From: Jacaranda mimosifolia
Lineage: Eukaryota; Streptophyta; Magnoliopsida; Lamiales; Bignoniaceae
Direction of reading: 5' to 3'
NCBI GenBank assembly: GCA_018894105.1
Contig: CM032121.1
Location: 19,812,730 to 19,876,729, forward strand
DNA: 64,000 nt
Of this stretch, positions 24,572 to 36,566 are shown piece after piece. The notes under the pieces were generated by a model. That model was given only the letters and a program-made list of their open reading frames with translations, was not told where the DNA came from and made no database searches. The first letter of the stretch is position 1. Every line of letters starts with the position of its first letter. The position numbers and the translations under genes are program-made.

Positions 24572-25558
24572 ATGTCATGGCATGCAAGACTTGGTCATAT
24601 CTCTAAAAATAGGATGAGCAAGTTAGAAGTGCTCAAAGAACTAAGTGTTAGTGACATTGATAACCTTCCTACTTGTGAATCTTGTTTAAAGGGAAAAATG
24701 ACCAAAGCTCCATTTGTAGGACAAACGGAGCGAACCACACATCTATTGGATTTGATCAATTCGGATGTTTGTGGACCACTAAGAGTTAGTGGGCAAGGAG
24801 GCTATTCCTACTACATCACTTTCACTGATGATTATAGTCGGTACGGACATGTGTATCTTATGAAGTACAAGTCCGAGGCCTTTGAAAAGTTCAAAGAGTA
24901 CAAGAATGAAGTAGAAAAGCAAAAGGGACTTAGCATTAAAACTCTTTGATCAGATCAAGGGGTGAATACTTAAGTACCAAATTCTTGGATTATCTAAAAG
25001 AGAATGGGATTCTTTCACAATGGACTCCACCCGGCACACCCCAACATAATGGAGTAGCCAAAAGAAGAAATCGTACCTTATTGGACATGGTACGTTCCAT
25101 TATGAGTTTTCCAATGTACCTATATCCTTTTGGGGATACGCCTTAGAAACAGCAACGAGGCTACTAAATGTAGTACCTTCAAAGTTTATGCCAAAGACAC
25201 CATATGAGATATGACATGGCAAAGCACCCTCTTACCATTATTTGAAAGTTTGGGAATCTCCCGCCTACGTGAGACGAACAGTGGGAGATAAGTTGGATAA
25301 TAGATCCACCTTGTGCAAGTTTGTGGGATACCCAAGAGAGTTTATGGGTTATTACTTTTACGATCCCTCGAAACAAAAGGTGTTTGTTTCAAGGAACGCC
25401 CACTTTTTGGAAAAGAAATTTCTATTATATAGAAATGGCGTTGTCATTGAACTCGATGAAGTTCAAGACGATCAAGAAATCCCACAAGCCGTAGAAATAA
25501 ATACGGAATTAGAACCTTGTACACACCCTCTAAGAAGGTCTGACTGGATCAAGAAGTA
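24572..25558 (+). pseudogene. Copia-1 integrase
   Basis: Inserts the cDNA. The HHCC zinc finger is visible as WHARLGHISKNRM then LPTCESCLKGK. The core starts with NSDVCGPLRVSGQGGYSYYI. The second catalytic Asp region (SDQG) is hit by a stop and frameshift near 24948. The third catalytic residue, Glu in the usual NGVAERRNRT, is Lys here (AAA at 25060-25062). Stops at 25144 and further on break the C-terminal GKAP..L.VWGS-like region. Copia-2 still has the Glu, so the change is specific to this copy. Confidence 0.85.
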
Positions 25559-25586
25559 ACCCGAAAGGTTTGGATTCCTTCATGAG

Positions 25587-26215
25587 ATGGGTCGGTTGGA
25601 TAGTGATCCAAAGACCTATGAGGAAGCTATGTTGGACATAGATTCGGGATGTTGGCTAGAAGCCATGAGATCCGAAATGGACTCCATGTACTCAATCAAA
25701 GTATGGACTTTGGTAGATCCACCAGAGGGAATAGTTCCCATCGATTGCAAGTGGATCTATAAGCAGAAGCTTGGAGTAGATGGAAAAGTGGTGACTTTTA
25801 AGGCATGGCTAGTGACAAAAGGTTACACTCAAGGACCCGGTATCGATTTCGAGGAAACCTTTTCACCGGTTGCTATGCCTAAGTCCATTAAGATCTTACT
25901 TGCCATAGCCGTATATTATGACTATGAGATATGGAAAATGGATGTTAAAACCGCTTTCCTCAATGGTGGCATTGAAGAAGAAATTTACATGGAGCAACCA
26001 CAAGGTTTTGCATCTAAAGGGAGTGAGCAAAAGGTTTGTAAACTCTAGAAATCCATTTATAGGTTAAAACAAGCATCCCGAAGTTGAAACATACGTTTTG
26101 ACAAAACGGTCAAATCATTTGGCTTTGTCAAAAATATGTATGAACCTTGTGTGTATAAGAAATCTAGTGGGAGTTCAGTACAGTTTATTGTGTTTTATGT
26201 CGATGAAAAACTTCA
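25587..26215 (+). pseudogene. Copia-1 reverse transcriptase, truncated at YVDD
   Basis: RT begins MGRLDSDPKTYEEAMLDID and continues with VPIDCKWIYKQKLG, KGYTQGPGIDFEETFSPVA and the catalytic MDVKTAFLNG. TAG and TGA stops interrupt KLxKSIYRLKQASRSxN. At FYVD the frame jumps directly into the end of RNase H, with loss of about 680 bp relative to Copia-2. The second catalytic Asp and the whole thumb are missing. Confidence 0.9.
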
Positions 26216-26500
26216 TTCAAGAGTTGAATGTGGTGCCTAGTACTGCTGAGCCAGTAGTTGTCTTCTGCGATAACAACAGGGCGGTAGCACAACCTAAAGA
26301 GCCAAGATCTCATCAGTGATCCAAGCACATTTTGAGGCGATATCATTTGATCCGAGAGATCATTAATAGAGGCGACATCCGAGTGGAGAGAGTTGCCTAA
26401 GAAGAGAATATAGCAGATCCACTAACAAAACCCCCATCACAAAAGGTCTTTGAAGGACATCTTGAGAATATGAGTCTCAAGGCCATTCGGCATTGGCTTT
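26216..26500 (+). pseudogene. Copia-1 RNase H C-terminal remnant
   Basis: After the deletion, KNFIQELNVVPSTAEPVVVF and CDNNRAVAQPKEP remain, followed by decayed HIL.RYH.IRE and the NIADPLTKP motif typical of the end of Copia RNase H. The catalytic core of the domain is gone. Confidence 0.85.
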
Positions 26501-26516
26501 AAGGCAAGTGGGAGAT

Positions 26517-28738
26517 TGTTGGAATAGTGCCCAGCAAGCCAATTAGATTGGCCTTGTAAACTATTTCATTGTAAGACAATCTTGATTGAATGATATTCAT
26601 CATATGGCCACCTTCATCATATGCTCTTCATTTACTTCACTGACATTTGGATGAAGCCCTTAGATCACACAAGACTATGGGACTTGGTTTGGTGACCATG
26701 GAATAAGTCTCACACAGTCGTGATCTTAAACCTTCCAAGTTATAGGATCTTAAGAGAACAAGGACATCTAAGATCCGGATATACTTACACTAACGATGCA
26801 CAATCCAAGAGTTGGATATTGTTCCGTTACATGAGCAACAATATGAGATACGGGTGTATGTTAGTAGGTGCTTGTTAGAGAATAAGGCACTCAAGACCCG
26901 CCTGGAGAATCCACTAGATAGCCCAAGTGGCAAGTTGGTAGTGGCAAGTTCTCCCGCTTACACTAGTGCATATTATTAGTCCTTTGACCTGAGGATCCAT
27001 GGTAACTTTGTCTCCAGTCCTCATGCTTTGACTCTTCCTTGACCACTTAGCGGGTCTTCCGGGTTGAGATTGGGTATGAGCTACTTGGCATGGAGGTTTG
27101 TTAGATCCAAGATGGAATCCGACTCCTCATCTTTGTTAAGGGCGAGTGCATCTCCTATGTGTTCTATAATGATTGATTCCAAGAAATCCTTGCGCAAGGT
27201 GATGTGATAATTTGGAAAAGCGTTTCCAAAGATGAGGTCGCAAAGGGAATTGAACATTAAGAATAGAAACACAGTATGGAGGCCTATTAGGGAGCCGACT
27301 AATATCTTGCCCTAGGCCTCTTTCGGGAGATAGGAGATGGAAGGACCATATTTGCATGGTACGCGTAATGCTAGAATGGTTCTTCAAGAGCATTCATTTC
27401 GGCCAATTAGTTGGGCTCCATGGGCTTGAGGTTGGACATCGACCATGGAGATTGGGTACTCTTCAATTAATGAGATTAATTGAATCGAGTCGCTTAGTTT
27501 AAAGGAGTTTAAACTAATGTGAATATTTGATATTCCAAAAGTCACAAGGAGTTGTGAGCCCATGTCCAATGAATGGTAGAACCTAATGGGTCACACACAA
27601 AAGCCAATGACATGGTCAATTGAAGGAAGTAGAGCTTTCTAAGAGTTAGAAAATTCATAACTGTTTTGGAGGAGGCAAAATTGTAGTCATTTTGACTTGA
27701 TCAATTTAAATGATAAACTGGTCAAATTAATTTAAGAGTTAAATTAAGATCAATTAATTAAGGGTTAATTAATTGATGTCACATGACTATCAATTGGTCA
27801 AAATTAATTTAAGGGTTAAATTGAATTTGACTAGCTTAAATAGTTAAGCAATTTTGACTTAAGAGTTAGGTCAAATTAATATTGGTTAAATTAAAGTGTT
27901 TAATTTAATTGAGTTGGATGATTATTTTTGGGAGAATAATTAAGTGAATGGTTTATTTAATGTGAATTGGAATTTAATTGCAAGATATTTCATAAGATGA
28001 AATTTGTGCTTCAATTAATATTCTTATTCACTAATTACTAGTTAGTGGCCACCTTGGCAAGGACACTTGGCATCATCTCCTTGGGGATGTTCATGGACCA
28101 CTCCTATATATAGATATAGGAGTGTGGCCGGCCGAGAGAGAGAGAGAGAGAGAGCAAGTGTGTGCATGACTAGTGTGATTTCTCCCCACATTTTGTGTAG
28201 TGGGAATCTAATTTGTTAGCATCCCATTATTCTCTCCAACTTCCTCCTCCTCCTCCTTCCCAGCCTTCCTACCCTCATTATCTGCAGATATTCCAGCCAT
28301 TATGTAGAGAAGAGGCCATAGATTTGGTGTGTGGACTTTTACATTAGAGGCAATCTAATTTGGTTGCTCTTGCTCTTGACTGGAGCAATTTTCTGGCAGC
28401 CGGTTTTGCTAGTTCTAGGAGGACCTCTGGTGTTCTGATTGGGCTGAATTTTGGACTGAAGAATCTTCAAAGGGTTTAGGAGTTCCTGTAAAAATTTCAA
28501 CAAAAACGACGGAGTCCATCCAAGGGAAAATCTGTGGTGATCCTGCTGCGCCGGTGAAGAGACAGTTTGACGGTTTTCAAGAGTTTTCTCTTGCTCTTCG
28601 ATTTTCTGTCATCACCCAGGTATTTTTACCTTTATAAATCTGAATTCCATCCATGTATTGGCCCTGGGGGTGTTGTGTGGCCTAGTTTATTCAGTTTTAT
28701 GTTAAAATATTTGGATCCTAGTGCCACACATATCTTTA
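26517..28738 (+). repeat. 3' LTR of Copia-1 (2222 bp)
   Basis: Starts TGTTGGAATAGTGCCC after the PPT and ends CATATCTTTA; the usual terminal CA is TA here. It is followed by the TSD TAGAT. It aligns end to end with 19108-21324. Confidence 0.93.
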
Positions 28739-28829
28739 TAGATAACACTTTTATTGATGCCTGCAAGTCAGCCAATAGGGTTATAATCTACACTTCTGGT
28801 TTAAGCTTTCCCATTCCAAAAATGCCTAG

Positions 28830-29598
28830 TGGCAAGAGAAGTTTGAACAGTTAGAGAATGAGCAATCCAATCTGTCAAAGACTAAAGTTAATTCTCTCAA
28901 GTAAAGGATCGAGGAGCAAACGAAGGAACTCAAGGGGAAGGACCTGGAGCTGCTCGCTGCTATGGAAGAGAAAAGTCGCCTAGAGAATTGCTTAATAAGT
29001 TGAGATCTGAGGTCGATGAGGCCTCTCTTTTTGATTGAACGTGGGGGTATGATAGCTACCCTCACTACACGAAGGCTGAATTCTTCAAGGTACTGCCTGA
29101 CATCCATACGGAAGTAATGCAGCAATTCATGCTAAGCCCCACTTTTATTGATACTAGTGAGTATTTGACATGGATGACGCCAAGGCGGGGTTCGAAAATG
29201 TGATAAAGTGACTGGAGTTCTTGGGTTGTCAAATCAGAGATGAGGACAAAGCTTGACTCAATATGTTCAAGAATGAATAGTAGAAAGATTATTCTAAAGT
29301 CATGCCTGCTAAGGCGGAGGAGTCCGCTGCCCATCCTAAGGTTCTGGATGTAGGGAAAGAGTTCGATTTCACTAGAAATTTCACCTTCGAGATTAAAAAC
29401 AAAAAGGTAGATGTGGCAAAGTATTTCTCAGTTGTTGATTGCTAATTTTTGGTCAATATAGGAGCAGAAAGTTGAGGGCCGCAACAAGTTGTTGTGGTGG
29501 ATACCACCAATGAGAATAAGCTCAACAATGCCATGGATGAGGTTCCGACTGAGGCAGCTACTCGACGTAGTCGAGGTGAGGGGGCCGGGTGGAGCTGA
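28830..29598 (+). pseudogene. aORF-2, 3' part (coiled coil and acidic tail)
   Basis: Resumes after Copia-1 at the intron 2 acceptor CCTAG (28825-28829). It encodes a coiled coil (TKELKGKDLELLAAMEEKSR), then MDDAKAGFENVIK..LEFLGCQ, parallel to LDDARSSFEKAIKQLQLVG of aORF-1. Then come DFTRNFTFEIKN..VDVAKYF, parallel to the EFEFAGDFSFEVNEG region, and a GEGAGWS end at TGA 29596-29598 (aORF-1 ends GEEGAGSS). Several stops and frameshifts; pseudogene. Confidence 0.75.
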
Positions 29599-30063
29599 AT
29601 GCTTTGATATTTTTTTAGCATGTAAACAAATATCCTTTATGGGCATCTGAACGATTTTACTTTCTTTGATTGTCGAATGTTGGAACAATTTACTTTTCAA
29701 TTTCAGTTTTATTTTTCATCGATTTTAGAATCTTGTATTTACTTTCTGCTAAGTCATCGTTCTATATCATGTCATAATTTTTTGCTTGTGATTGAATGGT
29801 CTATCGATTGAAGTCGATATATTTCATTTGTCAAATAGTTCAAAGTTAAGTTAAAATACAACTAAATGATCGACTAGTCATCAACTGTGCATTTCGAGAA
29901 GACTGGATCTCATGCTAATTATTTTTACTTTATCGTTACTGGACGATTCGATGAGAAGTTGAGTTCTCATTATAAAATAAAATTATAATTGCACTTTTTG
30001 AGAAGACTGAATCTCACGCGACTTGAAATAAGTGAATGAGATTATATGATCTCTTTTTACACA
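29599..30063. other. Spacer between aORF-2 and the end of Gypsy-2 pol
   Basis: Non-coding. The phrase GAGAAGACTGRATCTCAYG occurs twice (about 29897 and 30000), so a short degenerate tandem repeat exists here too. Confidence 0.5.
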
Positions 30064-30637
30064 TAAAATTTCTTCAAGTTTGTTGCATTCCAAGGTCAGC
30101 GTAGTTCATTATGATCCATGTCAGCTATTTGGTAAGATTTGTTTTTAGCCACCTTGACTAGTGAGTAAGGCCCCCCTCACTTTGGGTCGAGTTTCTTAAC
30201 ATTCTTTAAGACTTCAACCTTTTTGAGAACAAAGTCACCGACTTGAAAGCTCCTTGGTCGGACACCCTTATCATAATGTTTTTCCATGACCAACCTATAC
30301 CTCTGTATTTTTGTGTAAGTTTACTACTGTACCTCGTTGATAATTTCTAGGTCGAGTGGCCTCTCAAGTTGTTCCTAATCGGGTTGTAGTGTATTCAATT
30401 CTGTTGAGACTACCACTTTTGAACCATAGATAAGACTGTAAAGGTTGTGCCTAGTGGCAGTTCTTGGAGAGGTTGTGCCTAGTGGCAGTTCTCGGAGCTA
30501 TTCTTTAGGCCCATAGTATACCTGGGAGGACATCTACCCAATTGCCTTTAGATCCTTCCATTCAGGTTTTGATGTGGCCTAGAATGGTTTTATTTGTGAT
30601 CTCTATTTGCCCATTTACTTATAGGTTGCCCACCAAC
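30064..30637 (-). pseudogene. Gypsy-2 integrase, C-terminal part
   Basis: On the minus strand from the Copia-2 junction: decayed GQIE.TNKTIL and KGNWVD.LP..LWA, then RYRLVMEKHYDKGVRPRSFQ, VGDFVLKKVEV, KLDPK followed by TGA in place of Trp, then GGPY, NKSYQIADM and NLKKFYV. These are the conserved end blocks of Tat-type Gypsy pol. A 31-bp sequence (about 30435-30490) is duplicated in tandem. It joins to 40497 once Copia-2 is removed. Confidence 0.85.
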
Positions 30638-32464
30638 TATTGGAATAGTACACCGCAAGCCAATTAGATTAACCTTGTAAACTATTTTCCTGTAAGACAA
30701 TCTTGATTGAATGATATTCTTTACATGGCCATCTTCATCTTACGCTCTTTATTACTTTATTGGCATTTGGTTGAGGCCCTTAGATCACACTAAACCATGG
30801 GACTTAGTCACATACTAGGTAGTGGTCATGGAATAAGTCTTACATGATCGTGATCTTAAAATCTTCCAAGTCATAAGATCCTATGAGGCAAGGCATCTAA
30901 GATTCGAATAGACTTGCACTAGCGATGCATAAATCCAAAGGTTGGATGTTGCTCTATTCCATGAGCAATCTCATATAAGATATGGATGCATATTAGTGGG
31001 TGTTTGTTAGAGAACAAGGCATTGAAGGCCCACTCGGAGAATCCACTAGATAGCCATAGTGGTAAGTCGGCAGCGGCAAGTTCTCCAACCTATGCTAGTG
31101 CATATAATTAGTCCTCTGACTTGAGGATCCATGGTAACCTTGTATTTAGGTCCTCATACTTTGACTCCTCCTTGGTCACCTAGCGGGCCATTCGGGTAGA
31201 GATTGGGCGTGAGCTACTTAGACATGAAGGTTTGTGAGATCCAAGAAAGAATTTGACTCCTCGTGTTTGTGAAGGGCGAGTGCATCTCCTATGTATTCTA
31301 TAAAAATCAATTCCAAGAAAACCTTGCATAAGGTAGTATGACAATTTGAAAAATGAGTTTTTCAAAGATGAGGTCATATAGAGGAATCGAATAATAGAAA
31401 TATAGTATCGAGGCTATTAGAGAGCCCACAAATATCTGGCCCCTGGCCTCTTTAGGGGGATAGGAAACGAAAGGATCATATTTGTATAGTATGCGTAAAG
31501 CTAGAATAGTCCTCCAAAAGCGTTCATTTCAGCTAATTAATTAGGCTCCATGAGCTTGAGGTTGGAGATCGACCATGGAGATTAGTTATTCTTCAATTAA
31601 TAGAGATTAATTGAATTGAGTCGATTAGTTTAAAGGAGTTTAAACTAAAATGAATATTTGATATTCAAAAATCACAAAGAGTTGTGAGCCCATGTCCAAT
31701 AAATGGTAAAACCTAACAAGTCACACACAAAAGCCAATTGCATTCCTAATTGATGGAGGAATTTTTCTAAATGTTAGAAAAATGCTCCTAGCGGACCGAT
31801 TTGAGGATTGGCGAAATTGAGGTCTTTTTAGCTTGATCAATTTAATTGTCAAATTGATCAGCTAATTTAAGGAGTTAAAATAGACCAATAATTAAGGAGT
31901 TAATTATTTGGTGCCACATGACCATCAATTGGTCAAGTTAGCTTAAAGAGTTAAGTTAACATTGACTAGCTTAAAGAGTTAAGCTAATTGACTTAAGAGT
32001 TAAATCAAAGGTTAATTTTGGAGGGAACATTCAAATGAAAGGTTCATTTGGTGTGGCATTTTAATTAATTTGAAATTAGATTTCAAATGAAATTGAAATG
32101 CACACAAAATTCAAATTCACATTTGAATTGCAACTTGCCAACTTGCAAGGCAAGTTGGCGGTCACCCTTGAGGAATTTTTCAGTTGAAGTTTTTGCAATA
32201 AATTCATTAAGGAGTTGAGAAGATACTATAAATTTTTTTTTGAAAATTTTGGCGGAGTTTGGATTGGGCAAAAGTTGCATCCAATCCGCTGTGTGATAGT
32301 TTCTGAATTGAAAAAATGTTCTTCATCATTTCCTTGTTTTTTAGCAAATCAAGTTAATTCTCCTTCCTAATCTAAATCAATACCATGTTTAGATCCTTGT
32401 TAGCATGTGTAGCCTAGTTTATTTCAGATTTAATTATTGGATCCTAGCGCTACAAGTGCCTTCA
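30638..32464 (+). repeat. 5' LTR of Copia-2, internally deleted (1827 bp)
   Basis: Starts TATTGGAATAGTAC (TG mutated to TA) and ends GTGCCTTCA. It is about 400 bp shorter than the 3' LTR. The main gap lies after CCTTGAGGAA (near 32175) and removes the part corresponding to about 39847-40200, which includes the TATA box. Confidence 0.88.
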
Positions 32465-32466
32465 AG

Positions 32467-32479
32467 TGGTATCGGAGCC
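32467..32479 (+). other. Primer-binding site of Copia-2
   Basis: TGGTATCGGAGCC right after the 5' LTR; one mismatch to the iMet-type consensus. Confidence 0.85.
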
Positions 32480-34447
32480 TAATTCATGCTTTGATTTGGA
32501 TTTGTAATTGATTGATTTATGTGATGAATTGATCAAAATCACCAAATTCTCAATTCATATGATGGATTGGAGTGTTTGGATGATATTGTGTGTGGCTCTT
32601 TGATTGGTGAATTGAAAGCATGCTAATATATGTTTTAAGTGTTAATTCATATGATTAGTATGTTTTAATTCATAGCTTCTAATGTTGAATTTGGATTTAG
32701 CATTAGTTGATGTTATATGTTGATATAGTATGTTGTTGATGACCTAAAAGAGTTTTGGTCTTTTTTTGAATCTAATTTGATTGGAGTTTGTTGAAGATTT
32801 TTTGAAGAATGTGATTCTCACTTTAACTTGTTTTTTAGAGTATAATTGAGCACTTGAAATTCTATTTTTAAAAGGAGTTTTAAATATGAAATTTTATCTA
32901 TAATGTGTGTTTCCATGTTTAGAATGTGTTCTAAATTTTTTGGTGTACAAAAGTTGAGCTAATTAGTACTAAACTACAGCAAAACTTGAAAACAGGGCAT
33001 GCTTCCATGCCTGGTTGGGCCTTAGCCGAGCAACGGGTGCGCCAGGCGCGTGGCAATGTACCCACCTAGACGAGCAGCGGCATAGTTTTCATTTGGCTCA
33101 AGTTTGGTTTTTTTTTGGGCTCCTTTAAGTGACCAAAAGTGTTTTGAACCACACATAGGAGATGCACAAGTGTTGTATAAGTTCTCAAAATTATGTTTGA
33201 CATTTTTTATTGCTTTTAAAAACTTGTTAAAGTTAATTTTCAAGTTGATGCATAAATGTTATGCTAGCTCTTGTTTGGCCAATTATTTATATATAAGATA
33301 AGCATTTAATTGTTGGAATTGAATGTTGATTCTAGATTTACTTATTGTTCATTTAATTGTTGAATGCATGATGAATGAAATGAGATGATCATGAGCCTTC
33401 AATATTGATTTTATTTATTTCAAGTTGTTGAAATGGGTTGTATTAAATTGGGGCTTGCATGCCTCTTAATTTCTACCTTGTAAAAGTTATGAGAGTAGAA
33501 TCACTAAGAGTGAGGATTTCTTTCTCATGTAAATGTTGCATGGAACAAAGAAGACCATTGGAGACATGGAGACTTTTGAAGACCCATGAATGTATGAGAT
33601 ACACTAATGTAATAGCTAGATTTAATCAACCCACTTAAAATCAACTAGGTAGTGCACCTATAGCTCTAGATGCACTACTGATTAGGCTCATGGTCATCCC
33701 ACCCTATGAGCATGCTAGGTATATTTACTTATTCATGCTTTATATATCCTATTGATGTATGAGATACATGGTTAGAATATAGAAAACTTAAATAAGAAGA
33801 TAAAAATGATGAGATCTTTGCAAGCAAAAAACCTCCAACTTAGAATATATAAGTGCTTTTAAATATTAAGTCAAAATGGATATGAATTAAAAAGAGTTTT
33901 TAATTAATCCATGCCTTCTACCAATAGTATATGGCATGACGATGCTACCATCTTTGTGTGATATAATCCAGTCACAGGTGGAAAGCTATGACCATATACT
34001 TAGCATATGATGCATCTTTGATTTGAGGCCTCCCATGTATTATACACTCAGTCATAGGGGATGTTGTGGCGCCATCTCGAATCAAAGTTTGATTGGAAGG
34101 TTCAACTTAACACCAAGTAATGTAGAGATCATCCTTATAAGGGATCTACAAGAAAAATGTAAGACAAAATATATTAAGAGTTACATAAAGATGCAATTAG
34201 CAAAAGTTGCTTATCTTTGGATTGTTTGTGGATATACATCCGGTCACGAGGGTCTACTTACAAGTCCTTAGGGTCTTGATTCTCACTAGGAAATAAGATT
34301 TCTCGAATTCTTCTAGGGGGTAAAGGATTTGATAAAATAGTGGAAGAAAAACATGCTTGAAAGACCATGAACAAGTTTTCAATATCAAAATTCAATCATA
34401 TGCTTATACTCTTTTTTCGCTACTTGTAGATTTTCAAAATCTTCAAA
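32480..34447 (+). other. Copia-2 leader
   Basis: About 2 kb without a convincing ORF, alignable to the Copia-1 leader. Degenerate copies of the 18-nt motif are at about 33962, 34043 and 34235; the copy expected near 34130 is barely recognisable. Confidence 0.7.
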
Positions 34448-35215
34448 ATGAAAATGACTAAAATTCCACTAGCAAGAATTTTGGAAACAAATAAACTAAC
34501 CAAGCCAAACTTCTGCAATTGGTTGAGAAACCTTAAGATTATACTTGACTTTAAAAAAGAGAACTATGTCCTAAATCAAAGTCCGCCGGACACATTGAGT
34601 GATAACACCATCGATGGGGCCTGTGAATTGTTCACTAAATTTGTAGATGATAATCTACAAGTGAGATGCCTCATGATGGCTTCCATGACTAATGAGCTCC
34701 AAAGGACTCATGAGAATATGAGATATGCAAGTGAGATGTACAAACACCTACAAGAGCTCTCTTTATCGAGTGAGCTCTTTAGGTTAAGGATGGTTGAAGG
34801 TTCAGGTGTCCATAATCGCGGACTAAAGATGATTGGACTCATCAAGAATCTTGGGCAACTTGATGTGATCATGGACAATGACCACTACGTGGATTTGATC
34901 CTCCAGTCATTACCCCCATCGTTCGACCAATTCGTTATAAACTTTAATATGTCTAAGAAAGAGGTGATGATTAACGAATTGGTGAGCATGATTGTGACTG
35001 TTGAGGTGACTATTAAAAAAAAGAAACCTCTTATTCTTGCTTATTTCTCTAAGTCGAAAGGCCCTAGGGGTCCAAGAAAGGAGGTAAGAGGAAAAAGAGT
35101 TCTTCCTCCAAAGGGAAGCAACCTGTGAATAGCTTCAGGGGGATCAAGAAAAAGGCTAAAACCAATGCAAGTTGTTTCCATTGTGGCGAAAAGGGACATG
35201 CAAAGCTTACCTTGC
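34448..35215 (+). pseudogene. Copia-2 gag
   Basis: Starts MKMTKIPLARILETNKL at 34448 and stays open for 226 codons, with KPNFCNWLRNLKIIL, SLPPSFDQFVINFNMSK and a basic tail. A frameshift near 35090 separates the zinc knuckle. Its first half, CFHCGEKGH, keeps both Cys, but the last part is deleted (GHAKLTLQP follows). Longest surviving gag of this family in the window. Confidence 0.88.
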
Positions 35216-35640
35216 AACCCTTTAGAAGTGTATATACTTTATTGAAGTGCATTTGACGACTAATTCTTCCTTATGGGTATTTGACACCACCTATGGTTCT
35301 CACCTTTGTAATACATTACAAGAGATGAAAAGAAGAAAGAGTCTTCGTGAAGGGGATATGATCCTCTGCCTAGGAAATGGAGCAAGAGTTACCGCCATGT
35401 TCTAAGGTGTAATCAAGTTAGACTTGAGGAATATTTGCATTGTACTTGATCCGGTTTATTATGTACTTAATCTTGTTAAGAACAATATTTCAATTCCCAT
35501 TCTTGATAATGAAGAATATGATTTTTCTATATCAAATAGGATGTAGAAGGCATTAAAGAATGGCTCTTTAATTGCTCAAGGTACATTGAATAACGGATTG
35601 TACATACTTGATTCTCAACCTTCACTAATGCACATTCAAT
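35216..35640 (+). pseudogene. Copia-2 protease
   Basis: LWVFDTTYGSHLCN holds the active-site Asp-Thr, but the usual Gly is Thr. It is followed by LGNGARVTAMF then TAA, VLDPVYYV and a stop after SISNRM. At the end GLYILDSQPSLMHIQ leads in frame to integrase. Confidence 0.8.
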
Positions 35641-36500
35641 CAAGTAAAAGAAAATTAGATAACCAAGAAGATGTCATTCTATGGCATGTCAGACTTGGGC
35701 ATATTTCTAAAAATAAGATGAACAAGTTAGAAGCTCTCAAAGCACTAAATGTTAGTAGCATTGAGGACCTTCCTACTTGTGAATCTTGTCTGAAGGGAAA
35801 AATGACCAAAGAGCACCCCACAAGTCCTTTGGATTTGATCCATATGGATGTATATGGCCCACTAAAAGTTAGTATGAGAGGAGACTATTCCTACTTCATC
35901 ACCTTTACTAATGATTATAGTCGGTTCGGACATGTGTATCTTATGAAATATAAGTCCAAAGCTTTTGAAAAGTTAAAAGAGTATAGGAGTGAAATGGAAA
36001 AGCAAAAGACACTTAGTGTTAAAGCTATTCAATCGGATCAAGGGGGAGAATACTTAAGTATTGAATTATTAGATTATCTAAAGGAGAATGGGATTCTCTC
36101 TCAATGAACTCCACCCGGCACAACCCAACGCAATAGAGTAGCCGAAAGGAGAAATCATACCTTGTTGGACATGGTACATTCCATGATAAGCTTTTCTTAT
36201 GTGCCCATATCCTTTTGGGGATACGCCTTAGAAACAGTGGCAAAGTTAGTAGTACCTTCAAAGTTGGTCCCAAAAATGCCACATGAGATGTAGTATGGCA
36301 AAGCACCCTCTTATCATTATCTAAAGGTTTGGGAGTCTCCCACCTACGTGAGACGAACAGTAGGAGACAAGTTAGATAGTAGATCTACCTTGTGCAAGCT
36401 TGTGGGATATCCAAGAGAGTCTATGGGTAATTACTTTTATGATCCCCCAGAACAAAAGGTGTTTGTTTCTAGAAATGCCTACTTTTTGGAAAAGTAATTT
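35641..36500 (+). pseudogene. Copia-2 integrase
   Basis: HHCC finger: WHVRLGHISKNKM and LPTCESCLKGKM. Core: HMDVYGPLKVSMRGDYSYFI, with the catalytic Asp present, then SDQGGEYLS with the second Asp, then a TGA in SQxTPPGTTQ, then NRVAERRNHTLLDM with the catalytic Glu kept. C-terminal blocks include KVWESPTYVRRTVGDKL and GYPRESMGNYF. Stops at 36104 and near 36295. Confidence 0.87.
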
Positions 36501-36566
36501 CTATTAGATAGAAATGGCGTTGTTGTTGAACTTGATCAAGTTCAAGATGATCATCAAATCTCACAA

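Larger units (their letters stand above)
19108..28738 (+). mobile_element. Copia-1: Ty1/Copia retrotransposon with ~2.2-kb LTRs
   Basis: Bounded by a perfect 5-bp TSD, TAGAT (19103-19107 and 28739-28743). It has 5' LTR 19108-21324, PBS 21328-21339, leader to about 23309, gag, PR, INT, RT, an RNase H remnant, PPT AAGTGGGAGA (about 26506-26515) and 3' LTR 26517-28738. The domain order with INT before RT defines Copia. LTR differences are about 5-6 % by eye over the first 400 bp. It is inactive: start codon lost, frameshifts, stops, and about 680 bp of RT/RNase H deleted. Confidence 0.95.
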
